Of a stretch of DNA of 35,596 bases, positions 15,992 to 24,026 are shown one piece after another; the stretch's first letter is position 1, and every line of letters starts with the position of its first letter. The DNA is taken from positions 1-35,596 of the forward strand of contig JASJCW010000044.1 in NCBI GenBank assembly GCA_030065265.1, read 5' to 3'. This stretch comes from Prochloraceae cyanobacterium (GTDB taxonomy: Bacteria; Cyanobacteriota; Cyanobacteriia; Cyanobacteriales; JASJDA01). The translations under genes and the position numbers were made by a program. The notes below the pieces were generated by a model, which was not told the DNA's origin, did not search any database, and worked only from the letters and a program-made list of their open reading frames with translations.

Positions 15992-16086
15992 AACTTCAGT
16001 GGGACTGTCTTCGTTAAAACAGAGATTATTTAAAACTGCCTCAGTTATTAAAAGTGGCAGTTCGATCCCAAAGATATTTTGGAGCT

Positions 16087-16497
16087 TTATGCTGTTATAG
16101 GTTCTGCTTCTTCCATGATTGGTTCTCCATCTCCATCTACTTGTTTTAAATGGATATGTTTGTAACCTAATTTAATTTCAAATTCATCTCCAGGTTTTAA
16201 ATTCATTGCTTTGGTATACGTAGAACCAATTACAATTTGACCGTTTTGATGAACGCTAACTCTATATGTCGGTTCTCGTCCGCGTCCGTCTTTTGTTCCT
16301 TCTGGGTTAAGAGGTACACCTTTAGCTGCTAAAACTGCATCATAAAAATCTGTTAAATTAACTCGAGTCTGATTGCTCTTGGTAACTGTATAATATCCGC
16401 AGCGTTTAGCTGTTTCTCGTCTTGGTAGGTGAGATAGCTCTTTTACTTTTTGAAGTAGGGCTTTTCCTGTTAAAGGAGTAGGTTGATTTTCACTCAT
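16087..16497 (-). CDS. cyAbrB transcriptional regulator (cyanobacterial AbrB)
   Basis: 136 residues, matching the cyanobacterial AbrB family. The N-terminal GKALLQKVKELSHLPRRETAK..GYYTV and LTDFYDAVLAAKG segments are its hallmark. The AbrB-like DNA-binding domain is at the C-terminus (VSVHQNGQIVIGSTYTKAMNLKPGDEFEIKL), the reverse of the Bacillus AbrB layout. cyAbrB proteins bind DNA broadly and modulate carbon/nitrogen balance, hydrogenase and bicarbonate-transport genes. Two paralogues (cyAbrB1 and cyAbrB2) exist in most cyanobacteria; I cannot decide which this is. Start ATG at 16497. Confidence 0.92.
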   Translation of the reverse strand: MSENQPTPLTGKALLQKVKELSHLPRRETAKRCGYYTVTKSNQTRVNLTDFYDAVLAAKGVPLNPEGTKDGRGREPTYRVSVHQNGQIVIGSTYTKAMNLKPGDEFEIKLGYKHIHLKQVDGDGEPIMEEAEPITA

Positions 16498-16967
16498 AAC
16501 TTCTGAATTGGTTTCTTGATTTTTCTAACTGTTAATTCAGTTTCGTGTCAATAATTTATCTTATCAAAAAGATAACATTAAATAGTTGTAGCTCGACATT
16601 TTTTTTCAAAAATTATGAATTTGATAATAAAATGGTCGTGACAGATTAATTCGTGCTAGTAGGAGAAAGGTTCAATCGGATCGATCGCCAAGGAATATTC
16701 AAAAGAAGAGGCTAAAATTAGACCGGCTAAAAGATACGATAGTTCTTTTAGTAAGATATAAAAATAGTGTAAACTAAGCTAGTCCAAAGAAAAGATGATT
16801 GTTACCTAGTTATGGAAATTAACATCTTCGCCTTAATGCTGGTAGATATCTTAAACTAAGAGCATTAAAAGAAAAATTGCCTCGATCGAGCTGTCAAGTA
16901 TTAAAACGGACTGGTAAAATTCTTGGATTACCAAGGAATTAGAAAAACAATTAAGAGTTTGTTAAGG
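16498..16967. other. Divergent promoter region between cyAbrB and sdhB
   Basis: 470 bp between two divergent genes, so both promoters should lie here. AT-rich, with one GATCGATCGCC motif. A TATAAAAATAGTGTAAACT stretch at about 16757-16775 is a plausible -10-rich area for sdhB. No RNA gene or mobile element seen. Confidence 0.5.
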
Positions 16968-17951
16968 ATGCAAGTTGTCTTTAAAGTGATTCGACAAAAG
17001 CCAAACGAGACACCAAGAGTTGAAAAGTATAATCTTGATGTCGAGCCGGGAAATACAATCTTAGAATGTCTAAATCGAATCAAGTGGGAATTAGATGGAA
17101 GTCTGGCTTTTCGCAAAAATTGTCGCAATACAATTTGCGGAAGTTGTGGAATGAGAATTAACGGGAGATCGGCACTAGCTTGTAAAGAAAATGTTGGCAA
17201 TGAAATAAAAAAACAACAGGAAATATCTGGCTCGAAAATCCCAGAAATTATCGTAGCACCGATGGGCAATATGCCAGTAATTAAGGATTTAGTAGTGGAT
17301 ATGAAAGACTTCTGGGATAGCTTAGAAGCGGTCGATCCATATGTCAGTACCAAGTCGAGAAAAATCCCAGAAAGAGAGTTTTTACAAACGCCTCAAGAAA
17401 GATCTCGCTTAGAACAAACAGGTAATTGTATTTTATGCGGTGCTTGTTATTCTGAGTGCAATGCAGTGCAAGTAAATTCTGATTTTGTCGGGCCTCATGC
17501 GTTAGCTAAAGCACAAAGAATGCTAGCAGACTCTCGCGACGACAATACGGACAATAGACTAGAAAAATATAACCAAGGAACCGAAGGTGCTTGGGGTTGT
17601 ACTCGCTGTTATCTGTGTAACGCAGTTTGTCCGATGGAAGTGCAACCGATGGATCGTATTAGTGAAATTAAACAAAAAATTTTACCCCTGAAAAAAGCAA
17701 AAGATAGTCGCTCGATCCGTCATCGCAAAGTATTAATAGATTTGGTAAAACAAGGAGGTTGGATCGACGAACGCAAGTTTGGTTTGTTTGTATTGGGAAA
17801 TTATTTCCGCGATCTCAAAGGCTTGTTGAATATTGCTCCTTTAGGTTTGCGAATGCTAGCAAAAGGCAAATTTCCAACCTCTTTTGAACCTTCTGAGGGA
17901 ACAGCTGAAGTGCGATCGCTCATAGAATCGGTCAAAGAAAGTCAAAAATAG
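16968..17951 (+). CDS. sdhB: Succinate dehydrogenase / fumarate reductase iron-sulfur subunit
   Basis: 327 residues from ATG at 16968; a TTG at 16923 would add 15 residues, but family members begin near MQVVFKVIRQ. The N-terminal plant-type ferredoxin domain holds the 2Fe-2S ligands in CRNTICGSCG and a later LAC. The C-terminal domain holds the 4Fe-4S motif CILCGACYSEC, and CTRCYLCNAVCPMEV contributes to the 3Fe-4S and 4Fe-4S clusters. It passes electrons from the flavoprotein SdhA to quinone; in cyanobacteria it feeds the thylakoid plastoquinone pool. As usual in cyanobacteria no sdhA, sdhC or sdhD is next to it. The C-terminus is longer than in proteobacterial SdhB. Confidence 0.92.
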   Translation: MQVVFKVIRQKPNETPRVEKYNLDVEPGNTILECLNRIKWELDGSLAFRKNCRNTICGSCGMRINGRSALACKENVGNEIKKQQEISGSKIPEIIVAPMGNMPVIKDLVVDMKDFWDSLEAVDPYVSTKSRKIPEREFLQTPQERSRLEQTGNCILCGACYSECNAVQVNSDFVGPHALAKAQRMLADSRDDNTDNRLEKYNQGTEGAWGCTRCYLCNAVCPMEVQPMDRISEIKQKILPLKKAKDSRSIRHRKVLIDLVKQGGWIDERKFGLFVLGNYFRDLKGLLNIAPLGLRMLAKGKFPTSFEPSEGTAEVRSLIESVKESQK

Positions 17952-18006
17952 AGAAAATTAAATTCAATAGCTTAACTTGAGGGTAACTGGTTGACATAAG
18001 TTCAAT

Positions 18007-18771
18007 TTAAAGTCTGACTGGGACTTGACGATCGCGTAAGTAATTTTTAATTTCAGCAATACTTAATTGTCCGTAATGAAGCAAAGAAGCCAATAAAGCG
18101 GCTTCAGCACCATCAGTTAAAGCTTCATGAATGTGTTGACAGTTCCCCGCACCTCCAGAGGCAATTACGGGAATTTCAACCCGTTCGGCGATCGCCCGAG
18201 TCAATTCTAAATCGTAACCTGCTTGAGTTCCATCTGCATCCATACTAGTAACTAATAGTTCTCCAGCTCCTCTGTTTGCCATCTCTTCAGCCCAGCTGAC
18301 GGCATCTTTACCAGTATTTTCTCTCCCACCGCGTACGTAAACATCCCAACCGCTATTACCGTTCTCTTGCCGCCTTTTAGCGTCGATAGCAACGACGATG
18401 CACTGTTTGCCAAAGCGATCGGCAGCTCGGTTAATAAAGTCTGGGTTTCTAACGGCCGATGAGTTGACGCTGACTTTATCTGCTCCGGCCCTTAATAAAT
18501 TTTTAATAGTTTCTAAAGAACTAATTCCGCCACCGACAGTTAAAGGAATAAAAACTTGCTCTGCAGTGCGATAAACAACATCGAGAATAATGCCGCGATC
18601 TTCATGAGTAGCAGTAATATCGAGAAATACGAGTTCGTCAGCACCGGCATCATTATAAACTTTAGCTAGTTCTACAGGATCGCCAGCATCTTGAAGGTTA
18701 ACAAAATTTACTCCTTTAACAACTCTTCCAGCATTAACATCTAAACAAGGTAAAATTCTTTTAGCTAACAT
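18007..18771 (-). CDS. hisF: Imidazole glycerol phosphate synthase cyclase subunit HisF
   Basis: 254 residues, the standard length. It is a TIM barrel starting [20 protein letters not shown], with the catalytic Asp in CLDV and the second catalytic Asp in VAIDAKR (about 130). Phosphate-binding motifs LTVGGGIS and VIASGGAGN are intact. With HisH it converts PRFAR and ammonia to imidazole glycerol phosphate and AICAR in histidine synthesis. It stands alone here, as his genes are scattered in cyanobacteria. Convergent with sdhB. Confidence 0.97.
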   Translation of the reverse strand: MLAKRILPCLDVNAGRVVKGVNFVNLQDAGDPVELAKVYNDAGADELVFLDITATHEDRGIILDVVYRTAEQVFIPLTVGGGISSLETIKNLLRAGADKVSVNSSAVRNPDFINRAADRFGKQCIVVAIDAKRRQENGNSGWDVYVRGGRENTGKDAVSWAEEMANRGAGELLVTSMDADGTQAGYDLELTRAIAERVEIPVIASGGAGNCQHIHEALTDGAEAALLASLLHYGQLSIAEIKNYLRDRQVPVRL

Positions 18772-19055
18772 AGTGATTTAGAATTAAATTAATTTCTATC
18801 TGGTATAAAATTTACGATTCATTTTTATTCAGATTTTCAAGCTAATAGTTTTATTATTTTGTCTCGTTAACGGGCTAAATTGCCTTCTTTTTAGATTATT
18901 TTTATAAGCTTTCTTGCAAAAGCGATCGCGTAAGTAACAATAGTTTAAAACAATTTTTCAAGCTGGTTCAAAGAGATTGAGGTATTTTAGCTGCAAGAAT
19001 TTTTTGTTACTGGGGTAAAATAGTACATTGATATTAACAAAGATTGAAAGCGTCA

Positions 19056-19734
19056 ATGGAAAATTGTCTTAAATTTATCGATTTATTTGCTGGTTTGGGA
19101 GGAATGAGAATAGGATTAGAAGCAGCTTGTAAAAGTTTAGATATTAAATCTGAGTGCGTTCTAAGTTCGGAAATAAAATCTCATGCAATAGCTACTTATA
19201 AAAAGAATTTTCAAGATAATAAGATCCAAGGAGATATCAATCGAATAGCAACTAAAGATATTCCCGATTTTGATATTTTATTAGCTGGGTTTCCTTGTCA
19301 ACCTTTTAGCACTGCTGGTAAAAGAGAGGGTTTTTTAGATACTCGAGGGACATTATTTTTTGAAATAGAAAGAATTTTACAAGCTAAATCTCCTTTTGGT
19401 TTTATATTAGAAAAAGTCGAAGGCTTAGTCAAGCACGATCGGGGCAGAACTTTAAGTACAATTATCAATAATTTGCAAAAACTAGGATATCAAGTAACAA
19501 GTAAGGTCTTAAATGCTGTCGATTTTGGCATTCCTCAAAATAGAAAAAGAATTTATATCGTAGGAAATAAATTTTATCCTATTTCGTTAGATTTTCCGAT
19601 TACAAAACGAAATAATCTTAAGGCTATTTTACAGCGAGGTTATCCGACTTTAGAAACAGAATTCGTTAAAAAGCTATTGGAGCGTTATTCTGTACAAGAA
19701 CTGATCGGAAAAGCAATTAAAGATAAAAGAGGAG
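19056..19734 (+). pseudogene. DNA cytosine-5 methyltransferase, N-terminal part, interrupted by an IS
   Basis: Start taken at ATG 19056 (a TTG at 19044 is possible). Motif I FIDLFAGLGGMRIGLE, motif IV GFPCQPFS with the catalytic Cys, motif VI LEKVEG (normally ENV) and motif VIII FGIPQNRKR are present. The frame is native up to ...IKDKRG, where the IS starts at 19735; read-through into the IS adds a few foreign residues and stops at 19760. Joined at one copy of the target duplication to the part at 21305, it gives a 440-residue enzyme that reads KDKRGGKDNIHSWD across the join. It is the modification half of a type II R-M pair with the truncated endonuclease at 21927. Confidence 0.93.
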
Positions 19735-19747
19735 CTCACATTTTGCA
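19731..19747. repeat. Left IS end: target duplication GGAG plus inverted repeat
   Basis: GGAG (19731-19734) followed by CTCACATTTTGCA (19735-19747). The 13-base terminal repeat is a perfect inverted match to 21288-21300, and GGAG recurs at 21301-21304. Confidence 0.93.
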
Positions 19748-19822
19748 GCTTGTAGCTTGACGTTAAGTTCCATCCCCCTTCAGGAGCTGACTTTTCGTGG
19801 AATATATTGATAATATTTACAA

Positions 19823-19845
19823 GTTAGCGGATTTTGTCCGCTAAC
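19823..19845. repeat. Perfect 9-bp stem hairpin in the IS left arm
   Basis: GTTAGCGGA, loop TTTTG, TCCGCTAAC, in the non-coding left arm of the IS. Confidence 0.7.
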
Positions 19846-19900
19846 CTATACCCAAATGGGTTGTTTGGTTTCTCCAAAACAGCGAGCACGGCCCTACTCT

Positions 19901-19942
19901 CAATTCTATTCTCATTAATTCAAGCTAATTGAGAATAGATTG
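19901..19942. repeat. Imperfect inverted repeat in the IS left arm
   Basis: CAATTCTATTCTCA (19901-19914) faces TGAGAATAGATTG (19930-19942): 13 pairs with one unpaired T, 15-base loop. Confidence 0.6.
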
Positions 19943-20021
19943 CCAATTTAAAATAAAGCTGATGACTCCCGAAAGACTTTGCTATGGTCGTTGCGCTAGG
20001 ATCTTATAAAAAACCGGTTGC

Positions 20022-20055
20022 GATCTCGCCTTCGCGAGATCTGAGCGAAGCTCAG
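20022..20055. repeat. REP-like double hairpin in the IS left arm
   Basis: GATCTCG, loop CCTTCG, CGAGATC at 20022-20041, immediately followed by CTGAGC GAA GCTCAG at 20041-20055. Two adjacent GC-rich hairpins resemble cyanobacterial REP-type sequences. They may protect the transposase mRNA 3' end or may be a separate insertion into the IS. Confidence 0.55.
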
Positions 20056-20071
20056 CACGTAAATCCCTGCG

Positions 20072-21184
20072 CTAACAGCTTTTAATTTGAACAAATATAC
20101 CATGTTGAACGGCGATAGGTTCGAGTCTTTCAATATCTTGTAAAAGTATGTTTAAAAGAACTGAAGAAAATAATCTTTCCAAGGTTTTTCGTGCAGCAAT
20201 CGTCCAATTTAACTGAGTTTCTGTTGCTCGTTCTAGACCAAAACTCCAATAAGCTAAAATAAAAGATATGAAAGAAAGAATTAACCATCGATACACCCCT
20301 AGTTTGGTCTCTTGCCCAAAACAATCTAAACTAAAACGATGTTTAATGGTTTTAAAAAATCCCTCGATTTGCCATCTTCTTTTGCCCCACCATACTAAAG
20401 TTGAAGGTTTTAATTGTTTTGTGGAGATGACATGACGTTTCAGATATTTACCATCATCTTTTTTAAAATAATAATGAGCTACTGAAACAGGAAATGGTAA
20501 ATCTTTTAAATAGATTTGTTGTCCACCTTTATGCAGGTCTTTAATCTTTCTAGCATCAGATAAACTGCGATTATTTCTAATGCCGACAACCGCATTAATT
20601 TTGAGTTTTTTTACAGTTTTTAAAAAGGCGATTGAGCTAAAAGCAGAGTCCCCTAAAACCATTATATTAAAAGCACGTTTAAGAATCTTTGGTAAACTAC
20701 AAAGTAATCTTCTTGCCAAATCTGCAGGGGAAATAGTTCCTTTTCCACGATAGACTCTGAAATTCCAAGGGATTCTTACCTTTCCTACCACTAAATATAA
20801 AACAACTAAATGTAACCCTCGCCTTTTATTATAGGTACAAATAGCCCCATCAAAATTTTTAAACTTTCCTCTCTTTTCTAAAGTTGTTAAGTCGATAATA
20901 ACTTGTAAGTGAGGTCTTCTACCTTTTTTTGAATAAGATAAAATCTGCTGTAACATCCACTTCCGAAAAATAATAATTAACTTCCTAGTTGGCCATTTAT
21001 ATTTATTAAGAAATCTTGACGTAGCACTCGGAGATTTAATCGGACAATTAGATGCACGAGAAATACCTGTCGCTTCTAACAGTAATCCTAAAATAGCTTC
21101 GAGACTTTCCTTTTGATAAATAGTTGGCATCAAGGCTAAAAGGCTAGTAAATAATATTTGAACGCAGTTCGAGAAATCGGACAA
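20072..21184 (-). CDS. IS4/IS701-superfamily DDE transposase
   Basis: 370 residues from TTG at 21184; an ATG at 21130 (MPTIYQKESL) is the alternative, and a stop sits just upstream of the TTG. The catalytic triad can be assigned as Asp in VIIDLTTLEKRGK (about 97), Asp in IMVLGDSAF (about 178) and Glu in RRWQIEGFFKTIK (about 274), with R-x3-E-x6-K spacing. CTYNKRRGLHLVVLYLV is the conserved strand region after D1. The frame is intact, so the element may still be active. Occupies most of the IS. Confidence 0.9.
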   Translation of the reverse strand: MSDFSNCVQILFTSLLALMPTIYQKESLEAILGLLLEATGISRASNCPIKSPSATSRFLNKYKWPTRKLIIIFRKWMLQQILSYSKKGRRPHLQVIIDLTTLEKRGKFKNFDGAICTYNKRRGLHLVVLYLVVGKVRIPWNFRVYRGKGTISPADLARRLLCSLPKILKRAFNIMVLGDSAFSSIAFLKTVKKLKINAVVGIRNNRSLSDARKIKDLHKGGQQIYLKDLPFPVSVAHYYFKKDDGKYLKRHVISTKQLKPSTLVWWGKRRWQIEGFFKTIKHRFSLDCFGQETKLGVYRWLILSFISFILAYWSFGLERATETQLNWTIAARKTLERLFSSVLLNILLQDIERLEPIAVQHGIFVQIKSC

Positions 21185-21287
21185 TTTTGGTTATTCAGAA
21201 CTCAATTTTTAACGTTATAGCCGATTTATCTATTGAAGTCTGCTTGTAGTGCCCTCAAAGCCTTATTTTTCGTTACGATCGCTCTGG

Positions 21288-21304
21288 TGCAAAATGTGAG
21301 GGAG
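21288..21304. repeat. Right IS end: inverted repeat plus target duplication GGAG
   Basis: TGCAAAATGTGAG (21288-21300) then GGAG (21301-21304), matching the left end in inverted and direct orientation respectively. Confidence 0.93.
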
Positions 21305-21948
21305 GCAAAGATAACATTCATAGTTGGGATTTAGAATTAAAAGGCACAGTTTCATCAGAACAAAAAGAGTTATTAAATTTACTGCTGAAACAAAGAAGAA
21401 GAAAAGAATGGTCTGCTAAAAAAGGAATTCAATGGATGGATGGAATACCTTTAACTCTCGATGAAATTAAAACATTTTATCCTCATTCTTCCCTCAAAAT
21501 AATTTTAGATGACTTAGTACATAAAGGTTATCTCAAATACGAACATCCTAAAGATATAGTAGAAGTTACAAATCAAAACGGCAAGAAAATTAAAAAGAGA
21601 GAATATCGCACTGATTTACACAAAGGATATAATATTATTGTCGGTAAACTAAGCTTTGAAATTAATAAAATATTAGATCCGAACGATATTGCACCTACTT
21701 TATTAGCTACAGATATGAATAAAATAGCTGTAATTGATGGACAAGGTTTAAGAAGATTGACCGTTAAAGAAGGATTGAGGTTATTTGGTTTTCCAGAAAG
21801 TTATCAGATCGAGCTACCAATTAACAAGTCATTCGATCTATTAGGCAATACAGTTATTATTCAGGTAATAGAGGAGATTAGTAAAAGGATAATCGTGCAA
21901 AAGTTAATTTCGATTCCAAATAAAATTTACAATCTTTCTCCCGTATAA
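21305..21948 (+). pseudogene. DNA cytosine-5 methyltransferase, C-terminal part, interrupted by an IS
   Basis: Continues the N-terminal part at 19056 in frame once the IS and one GGAG are removed. It begins KDNIHSWDLELKG, includes target-recognition sequence (EWSAKKGIQWMDGIPLTLDEI, YKGYLKYEHP-like region, REYRTDLHKGYNI) and motif IX/X: SFEINKILDPNDIAPTLLA, LRRLTVKEGLRLFGFPESY and DLLGNTVIIQVIEEI. All blocks are intact, so the only visible breaks are the IS and the unusual motif VI. Ends at 21948, overlapping by 22 bp the convergent endonuclease remnant. Confidence 0.92.
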
Positions 21949-22499
21949 TCTAAATAATTTTGCTCTACTATCTTCAGCCAATCTTGATTATCATTCTGCG
22001 TTTTTTTGTACTTTATCAGGGTGTTATATAAAGCTGTAACAAATTCTTTTCGTGTCGAAAATGCTTGATATTTACTTCTGGTAGAATACCAAGAAATAGG
22101 TCGAATATTATATATAGTCTTTTGTTTTACTTGACATTTTGCTGGGTATTGTTCTGAAGGCCCAGTAATCTCCCAAATTTTTTTAAGCCAAATGTTGGCA
22201 ATAGTAAACTTAAAATCGACCAACTTGTAACTAAATATAAGATAATCCGCATCTAAGCGGTAAGCGTTGTTTTTTAAAGATCGACAATAAGCTTCAAAAT
22301 TAGCAACATCAAAATTAGCAGACCGATCGCCATCGAATGTTTTAATCTCTAATAAACCCTTGGTATTGGAATTTTTATCTAATAAAAAATCGGGAAATTC
22401 TTGAGTATTTGGTTTAGTATGATATTGAATGTTTTTAGATTCGAGCCATATTGCAGCATTTGCATCCCAACGGAGCTGGAGATTATTTAATGCGATCGC
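21927..22499 (-). pseudogene. Type II restriction endonuclease (PD-(D/E)XK, NgoBV-like), N-terminally truncated
   Basis: The frame is open from 22499 to the stop at 21927 (190 codons); a TGA lies just upstream at 22502-22500 and no ATG/GTG/TTG start fits before the TTG at 22223. It reads LRWDANAAIWLES, then FPDFLLD and LLEIKTFD, which supply the PD...E-x-K nuclease site, then FDVANFEAYCRSL, RLDADYLIFSY, IWLKKIWEITGPS and IYNIRPISWYS. This resembles the NgoBV endonuclease family as I recall it, moderate certainty. About 50-70 N-terminal residues are missing, and the break falls on a HIP1 octamer (22492-22499). It pairs with the split methyltransferase as one dead R-M system. Confidence 0.75.
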
Positions 22500-22520
22500 T
22501 CATAAACAGGATCTCAAAGC

Positions 22521-23573
22521 CTAAAAGATAGAACTAAAAAGAATTGATTTAGCTGCATCTGAATTAAACATCTTTTGACTATTATGACCGACTCCAGAGA
22601 TAATTATTTGTTTGTGAGGTTGATAACCATAAAAGTCGGCTAAATAATTATAAAAAATAATCCCTCTTTCCAGTCTATTCCTACCCTGCAACATAGCTTG
22701 ACAACTTTTTGCTAAATAAGGTGAATTAGGATTATTATCCTGACTTCCGAGCAAATAAATCACATCTCTGCGAGCATATTGTTTAATAATATTTTCGGGA
22801 GCGGTTTGTTTTAAGTAATGATATGGATTGCTAAGTCCGTATTTATATTTATTATAATTAGGACAATTGTGCTGTACTGAGGGAGCTAAAATCTCAAATT
22901 TATTAAGAGAACCTTCGATCGCTCTTTTATTATCTAAATAAAGATAAGAAGATGGATTTAGCACGACATATGTCATCTTAATCTGATTTAATTTAATCGG
23001 AGAACCCGCAGCATAGCGATTGACGAATTGTCCTCCAGCTGAGTGTCCGATAAGAATAATTTCTTTTAATTTTGGAAATTTATCTTTCTTACTTAAAGCC
23101 TTAACTAGATCGTCAACTATGCTATAGGAACTATAACGAAACCCATACTTATTTTTTTGCGATAGACTTCCTGATTTCCAACTATTTTTAGTCCAATATA
23201 AATAACGATCTCCAAGACCGTATTTAATCAACTCTTCATCAGTAATAAATTGAGGTGCTACGATTATGGTATTGCGATCTGCTCGATCGGTTCGTTTTGC
23301 TATTGCTAATAAATCTTGATAAACTTTTTGAGCTTTACGATTAGTTCCGTGAATTACTACGATCGCTCGAGTTAAATTAGGTTCGTATTCTTTTAAAGAG
23401 TAGTTACTACAATAAGGAACTTTAAAGCGATCGCCAAGATAATTGACTGTCCAAATATTTGAACAAAATTTATTTTTAGTCAAAGGGAATATATTTAGAT
23501 AACTTGTTATTAAGATTGTGACGAATAAAAGGAAAATTAATCTATTGATGTTTCTGATTCTTCTTTGTTTCAA
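22521..23573 (-). CDS. Membrane-anchored alpha/beta hydrolase
   Basis: 350 residues. A basic start and one hydrophobic segment (about 10-28, LIFLLFVTILITSYLNIF) suggest an uncleaved anchor or signal, with the rest outside the cytoplasm. The hydrolase core has AIVVIHGTNR (oxyanion region), nucleophile elbow ILIGHSAGGQ (Ser about 178), an acid in LLGSQDNNP and catalytic His in SGVGHNS. The layout resembles polyhydroxybutyrate-depolymerase or lipase-like hydrolases. The substrate is unknown. The stop lies 22 bp from the truncation point of the endonuclease remnant on the same strand. Confidence 0.82.
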   Translation of the reverse strand: MKQRRIRNINRLIFLLFVTILITSYLNIFPLTKNKFCSNIWTVNYLGDRFKVPYCSNYSLKEYEPNLTRAIVVIHGTNRKAQKVYQDLLAIAKRTDRADRNTIIVAPQFITDEELIKYGLGDRYLYWTKNSWKSGSLSQKNKYGFRYSSYSIVDDLVKALSKKDKFPKLKEIILIGHSAGGQFVNRYAAGSPIKLNQIKMTYVVLNPSSYLYLDNKRAIEGSLNKFEILAPSVQHNCPNYNKYKYGLSNPYHYLKQTAPENIIKQYARRDVIYLLGSQDNNPNSPYLAKSCQAMLQGRNRLERGIIFYNYLADFYGYQPHKQIIISGVGHNSQKMFNSDAAKSILFSSIF

Positions 23574-24026
23574 TTTTATTCCTTACAATCTGGTTTTATT
23601 CTCTACCATAGTAAAAGTGAATCCTTCTGAATCCACCTATATATATTCGTAAACTCAACATATAATCTCCTTTCAATCATCATTTCTTCGAGCTGTCGAT
23701 AACTCAACAAATATTTGATTCCGCTTGGTAGTGACCCCACTTAAACGGCAAATTCATCGTTATTTGCCATAATAGTAGATTGATACTACACTACTAACTT
23801 GGTTTTTGCAACAGAAGTGAAAAAAAAGTAAGACCGTTTCTATTTAATTAATATAATTACATTTAAGGAGTTACTCCGTCTGAGTAGGAGGTTAAAATTA
23901 GTAAGGCTTTAGCAGCTGCAAACTGTTATCATTTGTAACGTAATTTTTCAGAAGTAGTATAAGTATCGATTGGCAATTTTGCTCTAATTAAAAATAAAAA
24001 AGATTAAAAATTGAGGATAATTTTTT
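23574..24026. other. Intergenic region with an IS6-type remnant and divergent promoters
   Basis: 453 bp between the divergent hydrolase and ABC permease genes. About half is an IS6-like transposase remnant (listed separately). The remainder (23820-24026) is AT-rich, and should hold the permease promoter; AAGGAGTTACTCC and AGTAGGAGG are small purine-rich or palindromic motifs. Confidence 0.5.
23606..23819 (-). pseudogene. IS6-family transposase remnant with one terminal repeat
   Basis: Reading the minus strand from ATG at 23757: MNLPFKWGHYQAE, the usual start of IS6/IS26-type transposases, then a deletion and frame change, then KYLLSYRQLEEMMIERR and NIYRWIQKDS, their helix-turn-helix region. 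It then breaks off; the catalytic DDE domain is absent. Upstream (minus strand, 23819-23801) CACTTCTGTTGCAAAAACC resembles the IS6 terminal repeat containing CTGTTGCAAA. An old, internally and 3'-deleted copy. Confidence 0.65.

Larger units (their letters stand above)
19735..21300 (-). mobile_element. DDE insertion sequence, 1566 bp, inside the methyltransferase gene
   Basis: Bounded by perfect 13-bp terminal inverted repeats CTCACATTTTGCA / TGCAAAATGTGAG and flanked by a 4-bp direct repeat GGAG. It encodes one transposase (20072-21184) on the minus strand. The transposase C-terminus has the R-x3-E-x6-K arrangement of the IS4/IS701 superfamily, and a 4-bp duplication fits IS701 better than classical IS4. 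About 325 bp between the left repeat and the transposase stop is non-coding and full of hairpins, longer than usual for such elements. Perfect ends and duplication indicate a recent insertion. Confidence 0.92.

Noticed and set aside
16806..16940. Small frames just upstream of sdhB (15-residue MEINIFALMLVDILN and a start-less basic stretch)
   Set aside because: The first is too short to match a known photosystem small subunit and the second lacks a start; no support beyond being open.
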